DNA of 64,000 bases. Origin: Lumbricus terrestris. Taxonomy: Eukaryota; Annelida; Clitellata; Crassiclitellata; Lumbricidae. The stretch is from contig OX457036.1 of assembly GCA_949752735.1 (NCBI GenBank), forward strand, positions 94,633,198 through 94,697,197, written 5' to 3'. The notes beneath the pieces were generated by a model. That model was given only the letters and a program-made list of their open reading frames with translations. It had not been told where the DNA came from and ran no database searches. The stretch's first letter is position 1. Each line of letters begins with the position of its first letter. The position numbers were made by a program, and so were the translations under genes. Below, piece by piece: positions 49,293 to 60,400 of this stretch.

Positions 49293-49794
49293 CTGTAGGC
49301 CTATTAATAGGCGTACAGCGTATTAATGGCTGAAAGCGAGACAATTTAAGGTTTCAGAAGAGTTTAATTTCACTAGCGCTGCACAAACAATCAACAAATG
49401 GCGCTTCAAACAAAGCTTTAATCAGGTAAATATATGTAATCAGGTCAACATATGTAATCAGGTCACCATATGTAATCAGGTCAGCATCCAGTAAATCAGC
49501 TAAATAACATCATACCATTGTAAAATTTTACTTCAAAAGGATCATTCTGAAGATTTATTCAACTGGAACACAAATTTAACAATAGAACAAAATACCTTTT
49601 GTGCATTGGACACCAGAACAGTAGAAGCCATTAGCATAGTTGCAACGAATTGAAATTACACCTCTCTTCAGGTGACAAGAATCCATTGATTACAAACGAT
49701 TTAAATCATCTTTAGAGGAAGAGTATCTATTAATTATTAATTATTAATTGAAATAACTTTTTCAATAAGTCACTCGTCATTTTCTTCTACTATG

Positions 49795-49940
49795 GATGGG
49801 CTAGGAGCGCTGGCCTGGGAGCGCTCCTGAATAGATTTCTTAATGGGCGCTATACAAGTCCCCAGAATGAATAAATGAATGAATGAATGAATGAATGAAT
49901 GAGTGAATGAATGAATGAATGAATGAATATATGCAAGAAT
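49795..49940 (+). repeat. L2-like 3' tail with (GAAT)n
   Basis: GGCTAGGAGCGCT, GCGCTCCTGAATAGATTTCT, GGGCGCTATACAAG and a GAATGAATG array: the same tail family as at 12540 and 45200. Confidence 0.8.
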
Positions 49941-50199
49941 AGATGAGCAATATATATATAGGTAACTTCCTTTCAAGTGTCAACGCCACACTTTCGATTC
50001 TTATTCGAGTTTTAGATTGGTATTCTTTGACAGAATAACTTCAATAAAACCCCAAATATAGTTATACGCTGTAATTATTACGTTGGCCTGTTCTGTAATT
50101 AGGCTATTAAAACAACAACAATAAAAATAATAATGTAACCACTAGTTCGCCCTACGCCTGATGGCAACAGCGCTCTACTATAGCCATTTTGACTAAATT

Positions 50200-50366
50200 G
50201 CCTTGAAAAATGACGCTATGCAACATGGCGCCATATTGCACTATGCTATATAGGCATAGCATGGCGCTATGCAACACGACGCTATATAACATATGTCGCT
50301 ATATAACATGGTGCTTTATAACAGGACGCATTATAACAGGACACTACATTATAAGATTACGCTATA
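50200..50366. repeat. (GCTATATAACATG)n array, left part
   Basis: Units like ACGCTATATAACATGGCGC. The array is cut by the mariner element and resumes after 51768 (ATGACACGACGTTATATAACACG up to about 52075). Confidence 0.75.
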
Positions 50367-50368
50367 TA

Positions 50369-51767
50369 CAGGGTGGCTCAAAAAAAAACGTACCACCGGG
50401 GAAAATGCGATATCTTCGCCGCCGATTGAACTTTTTCTGCGAAAATATCCCAATTTGTAGGAGAATGAATTTCCAACAATCCCTGAAAGTTTCATTTGAA
50501 ACTTTTCATGTTTGCAAAAGTTACAGCTGTTCAAACTTAAAATTTCGTTTTTTCAATTATCCGCGGAAAATTTACGTCACTTGTAGATTTCCATGTCATA
50601 TGATATCACTTTTCCCTACGACCTCAGCATTCGGTTTTGCAGTTTATTGTAAGGTATAATGAGAGTGTCCACTCTCTGCCTTAACACAAGCTCAAATTCT
50701 TTTTGTGAAGCTTAGTATGGCCTTGTTGGTCGGGTCCTGCGGCAACGGACCCCACATTAGCAGCAAGACTTGCTTCAGCTGGCCAATGTTCTCCAACTTG
50801 GGATTAAATGTCTTGCAGCGTTCCAGCATAGCTCCCCAGACGTGATAATCAAGAGGGCTGAGGTCGAGTTTGTTAGTCATCTTTGCCAATGCATTTACTT
50901 CAGTTGATGTCAATAAGGTAGCGCCATCATAATCAACCTTGCCGTGCGAGCAAGCAGGCGCACTGTCCTGCTGCATAATAAAACCAGATGTTAGAGCATA
51001 CCTGGTCTTCAATGAGTCTGGGTAAGCGAGTTCAATGATGAGTTTGACATCTAACCTACTGAATGGGATTAATTGCAGTCTTTTCTTGCAGCCACAACAC
51101 ACGCCGGCATATCTGATGCCGAAACCACGATTTGCTTTGCAAACTTGACCTTTCGATTACCAAGCGAATTTCGTGAAAATCGCGCTTTTTCCGTCAGATC
51201 AAGCGACCACTTCCTGCCTCTCTTCTGACATCTGATCTTCGTTACATAAACACGTTTGCAGATAGTCTTCAATGTGCTCAGGCTCCACTTTTCACTGGGT
51301 ATTTTGCTATGATCACGCGATGTCTCAGTCTCTGTTCATGCAAAGTCCGAGTTCCCATTTTATCTTTTGCAGAAACTTTGCCCATGACGTTCATTGTTTG
51401 GGTTCACCAATTGAGACCTTAATCTATAAAATATCACCAAATACCAGCAGATTGCTTCATAAACAGCTTCTTTACAGCTCATAGTGAGGTCGTATGACAT
51501 CATCATCAATGTGTGTGTGTTGTAATTTGCCAAACATCCTAATGAAATCACTTGTATTGGAGCATGATTCTCCGGATAATTGAAAAAACGAAATTTTAAG
51601 TTTGAACAGCTGTAACTTTTGCAAACATGAAAAGTTTCAAATGAAACTTTCAGGGATTGTTGTATATTCATTCCCCTTCAAATTGTGAAATTTTCGCAGA
51701 AAAACACCAATCGGCTGCGAAGATATCGCATTTTCCCCGGTGGTACGTTTTTTTTTGAGCCACCCTG
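50369..51767 (-). mobile_element. Mariner/Tc1-type transposon with ~200-bp inverted repeats
   Basis: Starts CAGGGTGGCTCA and ends TGAGCCACCCTG, flanked by TA (50367-50368 and 51768-51769). The inverted similarity extends about 200 bases inward at each end (shared TACCACCGGGGAAAATGCGA, AAACTTTTCATGTTTGCAAA). The minus strand encodes a damaged transposase. The frame 51102-50692 has QQDSAPACSHGK and DLSPLDYHVWGAMLERCK, which correspond to the second Asp block and the DLSP(L/N)D(Y/F)-x-(V/L)WG block of the mariner catalytic domain. The frame 51272-51069 is its N-terminal neighbour. Confidence 0.9.
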
Positions 51768-52164
51768 TATATATATATGTATAGCCTATATATATATAAC
51801 ATGATGAGACTTATAAAAAATCGCTTTGTTGCTACTTTTTGTTGCATCATGTTTTTGAATCGTCAAAAAGTCGGTTGTCTCACTAAAAGTGATATAACTC
51901 TTGTCCTGTTTGAAATATTGCAGCGAAATCTGGCCACTCTGCGTAAATATGAATTGTCTTTAAGCCTGCAAAATTTTATTAATTTTCTTACTTCTGGCCA
52001 GGATATTGGCAAAACCCTTTATATGACACGACGTTATATAACACGATGCTATATATGACACGGCCCTATAAATTACATTTCATTGTTTTTGCAGTTGACC
52101 ATCTCAATAGCTCTTCTCTGCGTTGACCATTAGTCTAATAGACGTATAGGCCTACAGCATATGA

Positions 52165-52720
52165 CGTGACGCAGAATGTCGAAATGTAACTTTACGCTGT
52201 GTAACACCACGGTGCGTAAACATTAATTACAGTAGGCAACGTTCACGACGTAACATAACGTTGTGTAACAATTATTACGCCATGTAACATTACACTCGAT
52301 AACATCATGCTACAGAACATTACGCTGCGTAACAAACCAGGTAACATTACACCAAGTAACATTACGCCATGTAACGTTTCTTGATGTGACATTACGCTAT
52401 ACAGCAATTCACGATGCAAGATAACGCTGTGTAGCATTTACGCCATGCAACATTACACTAGGTAACATCGTGGTACGCAACATTACGCTGCGCAGCTTTA
52501 CACCAGGTAGCATTGCAACAAATAGCATTATGCTACGTACCTGTAACATTACACTAAGTAACATCACGCCATAGATCATGCAAGCAGTTCACGATGCCCC
52601 ATATTATTGTTGTTAACATTGCACCATAATTATAACATTACAAGGTGTAACATTATGCTAAGCACCATTACGATGTGTAACATTACGTCATGTAACATTG
52701 CGCTCCACAACGTGACGCTT
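52165..52720. repeat. Degenerate (TAACATTACGC)n array
   Basis: About 550 bases of TGTAACATTACGC-like units with drift, including CATGTAACATTACACTAGG types. It lies just downstream of the C2-protein stop on the minus strand. Confidence 0.85.
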
Positions 52721-52787
52721 TGCTTTAATTAATCGAATGTCAATGGGTCATAATCATAATAATATTGTGTAGCAGAGCCACTGTAGT

Positions 52788-53158
52788 CTATTTGTCCATT
52801 GATATCAAGCGAAACCAAGTGGAAGGACTTGACCTTCCACTGAGTGCATTCAACCAATGGATCTGCTCCAACCCAGAGCTGTTCGAAGCGAAGAGAACTC
52901 GCCCAACCGCTTCATCTGTTCCAATGAGGTTCTCAGTGAAGAGAGCAACCTCCGTCTGAACCGTGTCCATCATATCCTTTGCCATGCTGAAGACGAGAGC
53001 CTCGTTCCACTCCGGACAAGGACCCGGACCAGGACCAGGACCAAGGCCAGGACCAGGACCAAGACTCGGACCAGGACCTGGTCCAATCCTCTTCGTCGTC
53101 GTCTTCTTCCGTTTTAGCTTTCTGCCGCCATTGTAGAGCGTCACTCTGACGTATGGAT
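52788..53158 (-). CDS. Synaptotagmin-like terminal exon (C2B)
   Basis: The minus-strand acceptor is TTTCTTTGCAG. Encodes (N)PYVRVTLYNGGRKLKRKKTT, then a run of about 24 residues of Gly-Pro with few Ser, Leu and Cys, then EWNEALVFSMAKDMMDTVQT through LSGRSSPSTWFRLISMDK and stop TAG at 52790-52788. The Gly-Pro run is encoded by (GGACCA/GGTCCT)-type repeats at about 53012-53083 on the plus strand. Confidence 0.92.
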
Positions 53159-54094
53159 CTGCAAAGAAACGCGACATTCAGTACAATTGATTGAAACCAT
53201 TATAATTGTTTTTATCTTATATCTATAAGAAAGGAAGTGGATATATTTGGCCCTAATGCACGCTCACAATTTTGCAGCTACTGACCTGAAACATTGCATA
53301 TAGATAAACGTTCACCCAAACCATCCAAGTAAGCTATTTTCAGCTTTTTATTCACTCTAAATCTCGAAAAATAGACATTTTAAATTTCGCTGTGTTAATG
53401 TATGCGCTAGCGGCTATAGCCTATCGCTGCAATTTTCAGTTACGGCCTGTTACCGTTGACGTCATTTTAACGTCATTTTTCGCCAAGCTTAGCATGAAAA
53501 TCATACGCTGTCGTACAGCCCTGGGAAAAGATACAGGCCTTCAGCCAAGGAGTATATACAAAGAGGAGCCTCAAATATATTTTTCGTCAAAAAATAAATG
53601 CTTGGTATAATCAGATTATTTATAAAGAAACAGAGCACCAGCGTGACCGCACGTTGCCATGCATATTTTAACTAAGTCTTATTCATCTGAAACGTTACAG
53701 CTACACAGATGTTTACACGGGTCACCTCGCCTCCGCCCAACACCCACACCTCGGCCCGCAGGGCTGGGTGGGGCAAGGGTAGGGGTAGGTGGTGGGGTGG
53801 GCGTGGGGTGGGGAGGAAATTTTCCCGAAAACCCTAATTTCACGGGTGGCGTTCCGGCGGAGGTCGAGTGTGGTGGGGTGAAGTGGGGTGGGTGTGGTGT
53901 GGTTAGGTCGTGGCCGGGAGCGGGTCGAATCTTAAATTTCCCGGGCAACGCCGGGTACCCCAGCTAGTCGGTGATAATAATAAATTATTATTATTATTAG
54001 ACCAATGATCAAAATATGATGATGACAGGCCGATTGATGATGATGACGACGACGATCATGAAGATGACGATGATGATGATGACGACGACGACGA

Positions 54095-54129
<35 letters not shown>

Positions 54130-54360
54130 TTTGTTTGTTTGTTTGTATGTGCACTTGTTATAGCGCCCCTTCAAGCTCTCCCTACTCAAAGGCGCTCCCG
54201 AATGCAGAGCGGACACTGCATCGGAGTTTCACGCCGAAGCGCTGAGCAATTGTGAGTGAAGGACTTGCCCAAGGTCCTTACGCGGCGAGGTGGATTCGAA
54301 CCTCGAACCTTCCGGCTTCAAGGCAACGACGCCACCACTACACCCCCGCGCCCCAATAAC

Positions 54361-54446
<86 letters not shown>

Positions 54447-57400
54447 CAATAATGATGACGAGACAACGACAATGATGATAATGGCGACGATGATGATTAT
54501 GAGCTAGGCCTATCACACCTGTTGGTATATGCCTACCTCAGTACCTCACATTATTTTAATGGAGATTGGAAAATATATCTCAACATCTGAAAGTAACTTG
54601 TTTAATAGACGCCAGGGCTGTTTTTAAGGAATTTTTAGAAGTGCACAACCCCTTCTTTTCCTTCCCAACCTTCATGGTAAATTACTTCCAATCGAAGAAC
54701 AATAACCATTTTTTGCTAGTTTTAACTGTACAGAAGTGCTTCTACAACTGCACTAATCCATTTAGAACTGCACATTTTGTGTACAACTGCACGTTAAAAA
54801 AGCCCTGATTGACGACAACAACTCAATAATTATTATAGAAGCGATGCTCAGTGTATACATAGCGCCTGTTTAATCCCATAAAAGGGTGTTTAAATTGAAC
54901 ATAGTAATCATTCATAGCATTCATTGTCTAGCGACATCTTGCGCTTGCGAGGGTCGGTAAAGTCGAATAGTTTTAAGAGAAAGTTAATTTGTAATTTACA
55001 GAAAAGGTACCGTAGTCTATTTCCGTATTCAACGTAAATAAATGTAGTCTAAATGTAATGTAGGGGAAGGTTGCCAAAGATGGACCACGTATACAGGATG
55101 ACCGTCCATTTTAGCCACATATTATGTGAAAATAATTATGCAAAACGGTCGTTACATAGATTGGGCATTGATACACCAGTGGATACAATAAAATTTTCAT
55201 TTAAATAATTTGGATGAAAAAACTATTTAAAATTAAAAATCGCATAATCTTAGGAGCAAGGGCTCCAAAGATGGACCATGGAATAAATGTATTGTTATAG
55301 GAAGACAATCAGGCTTAATTCGTCAACCATTTCTGCTAAAATGAACTTACATTAAACAATACATATTATGCGATTTCTCAATAAACAGTGAAAAGAAAAA
55401 ATTGTTATTCTATTCATTTTTCGAACTCGGTTTTGCATGATGGAGGTACGAGCAAACTGGACTGAGAGCACCGCCCCATTCAGCCGAGCGCAGGGATCGA
55501 CTAATCCGAATACCCGACACAGGCTGGCAGAAGTCATGTAGGTAAGCTATACAGGGTGGGTAAAAAACTACTTTTTTGCCAATATCTTGACCAAAGGTAG
55601 GAATTTCAAAATGAAATTTTACAGGCTTGTAGACAATTTATATCTACACATCATGGCCAGATTTCATCAAAATATTTCCAACAGAACAAGATAGTGGCAA
55701 AAAAAACTGTGGGGGGTCTTTTTGGCCCACCTTGTAGATCAATGTCGATGTCCGTTTTTGGTTCGCTGGTTGCTGCTCAACGACATTGTGTCAAACAAGG
55801 ATGCCCTCCTCCTGTCTTCGGGCTTGGGACTGGCTCAATCCACGAGTAGGGCTGCGACCGAGTTACTCCCGTTTCTTAAATGGTCGCCACGTCATCATTT
55901 TAACGTAGACCTACCCCGTCTTGTAGCAGAACAATTTTCTACACTAATTAGTTTAGGTTATCTGTGGCCTGTTGCACACCTTCAAATTGGTTATTTTTGA
56001 CCTTATATAGGGGTCATTATTTGACAAAAATATTAAATTGGCAATTGTCCCAAAGTAAAATTGTAACATATGAAGCATCTAGGCCTATATTCTATAGACC
56101 GCATTCAAAGATCTAGTCATCACTCGAAACTGCACTTCTATTCCGCATTGAATATGTTGAGCATTTGAGTATTCCGCCTGAAAGGCACTATAGAAATTTA
56201 TGAATGACTGAATCATTAATCAACAGCACGCAGCAAAAGCAGGGAGGTGGTGGTGGGGTGACCGGCTGCCATCTTGTATGTACAGGGCGCCATATTGTTT
56301 TTTATGAGTACATGTTATAGCGCCACTTCAAGCTCTCTACTCAGAGGCGCTCCCGACTACAAAGCGGACACTGCATCTGAGTTTCACGCCGAAGCGCTGA
56401 ACAATTGCGAGTGAATGACTTGCCTAAGGTCCCTACGCGGCGACTTGAGGCGGATTCGAACCTGCAACCCACAGGCTGCAAGGCAACGAACATACCCGCT
56501 CCACCACCGCGCCTCACTTTTGTCAAACAAAAATGCCCTCCTCCTGTATTCGGGCTTGGGACCGGCTCTATCCACGAGTAGGGCTGCGACCGAGTTACGC
56601 CCGTTTCTTAAATTAATGGTCGCAACATCATCATTTTAGCGCACCCCGTCTTGTAGTTGAGCATTGAGCAATCTTCTATTATAATTATTTTTAGCCATGG
56701 CCTTTTACACACCTTCGAAGCGATTATTTCTGACTCTATATAAAGTGGTCATTATTTCTTAAATTAATAACTTGCTGGTACTCAAAATTAATTACCTTAA
56801 ATCAACGTAAAATTGTAACATTACATGGGACATTCAGGCCGCATTTAGAAAACTAACCATAACTCGAAACTGCTCTTCTATTCCGTGTTGGAGTACATGT
56901 AGCGAGTCTGAGTAATCCCCTTGAGAAGGCGCAATAGAAATTTATGAATGGATGAATAATTAATGAACAGCACACAGCAAAAGCAAGGCAGGGAGACAGA
57001 CAACTCCGCACTGGGAAAGCCTATCTCCAGTGACCACTCTGGTGGTGGTGGGGGAGGTGGTGGTCGGCTGCCATCTTGTATGTTCAGGGCGTCATAGTCA
57101 TGGGCGACCGCTGATACTATGTTTGTATACATATAAGAAGAGACAAAAAATGGTCACGGTTAGGCCTACATTTTGAAGCCAGAAGTTGAGAGAAACAAAG
57201 ATCCTGTGTATTTGTCATCGATGCTTTCAATTGTAAATTTCTCAGTTTCACATTGTGTAGCCTATCATTATTAGTCTCACTACTTGTGCTTTAGTGCAAA
57301 GAACGGTTATTAAAATGTTAAATTGTTAAAGATCAAGACATAGGCCTATTAGCGTCAATTTTCCGAGTGGGAGAAGGCTACACATCTTGCGAGCGCCCAT

Positions 57401-60400
57401 GCAAATAGTTAAGGATAGGCTACTTTGCAATTGCATATAGCCTATAATTATTATGTAGAACATTGTTTGTTTTCATCAAAGTTGTAAAAAAAACGTTTTT
57501 TTTCGTTTTTTATTCACTCCCAAAAAACGTGTTTTTTCGTTTTTTATTTTATGCATCGTTTTTTATCTTTTTTATGTAACTTTATTTATTTATTTACTGT
57601 CTATCATTTTTGTCTGATGTTTTAGGTGAATTATTATTTGCAGTGGTCCTAACACCTAAGCAGCTTAAAAGTTTAAAACACTTGCTATGCTTTGTTATGT
57701 TAAGCTAATGATATTTCACATAATAGTTAACACACTAAATCACTCCTGATTAGTTGGTTCTTGTGCTGGCGTTACGCTGTATTTCCAATACAGCTGAAAT
57801 ATTATTATTTTGACAGGATTCTATTCAACTCAACTCTTCATGTCATCAACCGAATATTTTAAGCATATACATCCGCATTCTTCCAACGCTACTAATTAAA
57901 TTGCGTTTCTTTGTTTAATTGAGTGAAATTCCAATTTGAAGAGGCATAGAAAACAGAAAAAAAACTAAATTTTCACCTAAGACACTGAAAAATGGCAGTC
58001 AATAACGGACTTCCAATTCGCCTATTCATAGGCCTACGTTTAACGTAGGCCCTACAACAACAACCGACTCCTTTTCATGAATGCGACCCCCAACACACCA
58101 CCAATTTCCGAGTTCTTCTTCATTTCCGAGTTCTTCTTCATTTCCGAATCCAAACCGGTTTCCATAAGTATATTTGGCGGAAATATTTTCCCGTTTTCTC
58201 GAGCGGACAACACATTAAAAATTGACGGCAGCAATTTGTCGTTTGGCGAATAAGCCAATTAGGAGTTTGGACAGCTGGCTCACAAAATGTGGACCGCCCG
58301 GACTTATTCTCGCGGCGGTGTTGCCGCCGTATATATTTATGTCGTCTGCTGAATAATTCGTCAATCGGTAAACATTCTTTGAGCATTCGCTTCCGTTTAC
58401 ATTAGAAAGACAGAGAATATTTATGGAACTCGTTCGGTAACTTAGAACCTCGCTCGTCATAATATTGACTCCGTGTTTGCGTCAGAAGCCGTTTATTGTC
58501 ATTCACGGACAAGCGTGTGGGCAATATGTTTTGGACTACCCAGCCACCGTTGCTTGACCACTTGCTTATATTATTCTGTCGTGACAAATGAACTCGGAAC
58601 TCCACTAGATGACATCTCCGGACAATTCTTATCACACGACGTAACACTCGTGAATAAGTTGGTGCCCTGATGGGCGACTGCACATAGCAGCAAGAGGTGG
58701 CACTTCCACGGTGCGCTGACAAAACGGCGCAGGACAAAACGGCGCCGACATAACAGCGCCGACAAAACGGCGCGGTAACAAAACGGCGCGGTAACAAAAC
58801 GGCGCCGACATAACGGCGCAAACTGAACTAAAAAAACAATGGTTTTTAGTAGTTTAATAGCAGAAGCAGCAAAAATATATTCTAAATATCAATCCAACTT
58901 CCATTTAAATTACTAATATATTTCATCAATCCAGCTCCAATTTAAGCCAGAATATTTTCTTCAATCCAGCTTCCATTTGAGCAAATATATTTTCTTCAAT
59001 CCAGCTTCCATTTAAGCAAGACTGTTTTCATTCATCCAGCTTCCATTTAAGCCAGAATTTTCTTCAATCCAGCTTCCATTTAAGCAAATATATGTTCTTC
59101 AATCCAGCTTCCATTTAAGCAAGACTGTTTTCATTCATCCAGCTTCCATTTAAGCAAGAATTTTCTTCAATCCAGCTTCCATTTAAGCAAAATATTTTCT
59201 TCAATCCAGCTTCCATTTAAACAAGAATATTTTCTTCACTCCAGCTTCCCTTTAAGCAAGAATATTTTCTTCAATCCAGCTTCCATTTAAACAAGAATAT
59301 TTTCTTCAATCCAGCTTCCATTTAAGCAAGAATATTTTCTTCAATCCAGCTACCATTTCAGCAAGACTATTTTATTCATCCAGATTCCATTAAGCAAGAT
59401 TATTTTCTTCAATCCTGCTTCAATTTAAGCGAATTTTTTTCCATCAATCCAGATTGTATTTAAGGAAAAATAATTTTGTATCAATCCGACTTCTTTATTA
59501 AACGCATAGATGTATTCTGAATTGGGTGTGCCTCTAGTTGCCGGAATCCGGAACGATATATCATAATCTTGAATTCGTAGTGAGTTTGCTCTTGAATAAG
59601 CAAACAATCGCTAGACGGGTATCATAATCTGTGTATATACTTCGCCGTATTGTCGGCGCCGTTTTGTCGGGGTAGCCTACTTTGAATTGCGCCGTTCTGT
59701 CGGCGCCGTTCTGTCCTGCGCTGTTTTGTTACGGCGCCCACTTCCACCTCTGGAAAATTGGCCCATAGTTTTTTTAACCATGTCTGCCATTCTCTTTGTC
59801 ATAAGCGAATTTATTTGCCCAGAGAACAAATTGTACTAGGTGAAACTGAGAAATTTACTTTTAAAGAAACCTCCGTTAGAACCCCATGTTCTTAATTTTC
59901 CTGCCTTACACTTTTGAAGCTCTCTCTCTGCGCTTGTCAGATGTAGTCTAAATAAAAGTTGCTCACTTACTTACTTACTTACTTAAATGATACCCGTACC
60001 GCAATGCTGTATCCCGATCAATGTGTAAAACATCACAAGGCATTTGTTTTCGTTCACCGTATCAACCAACAGAATTTTCTCTCTTCACATAACGACTCAA
60101 AACACATTTCCCGTTTACACTTTACAGTAGCCTACATCTCGCACATTCCCTCTGCAGTCTCAGAGAGACACGTTCTCCTGTGCAAACACACTGTACATGA
60201 GTGTATACAAACATCCAGACATCCGCTATTTTTTAAAGCACCGTGTGCAGACGACACCTCCTTACTTGTTACTGATTTCGTCGGTGAGTCCGTGTGACAA
60301 AGATGCTTGGCTTTCGTTACGATAATTGTTAGCCGTTCGGCGCTCGGCAGGTAGGAGAGCGACAGCAACAGCTCCCCTGGGCAATCAACAGCGGGTGCCA

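Noticed and set aside
58885..59480. CRISPR-like array
   Set aside because: Units are contiguous tandem repeats without unique spacers, inside a transposable element of an animal genome.
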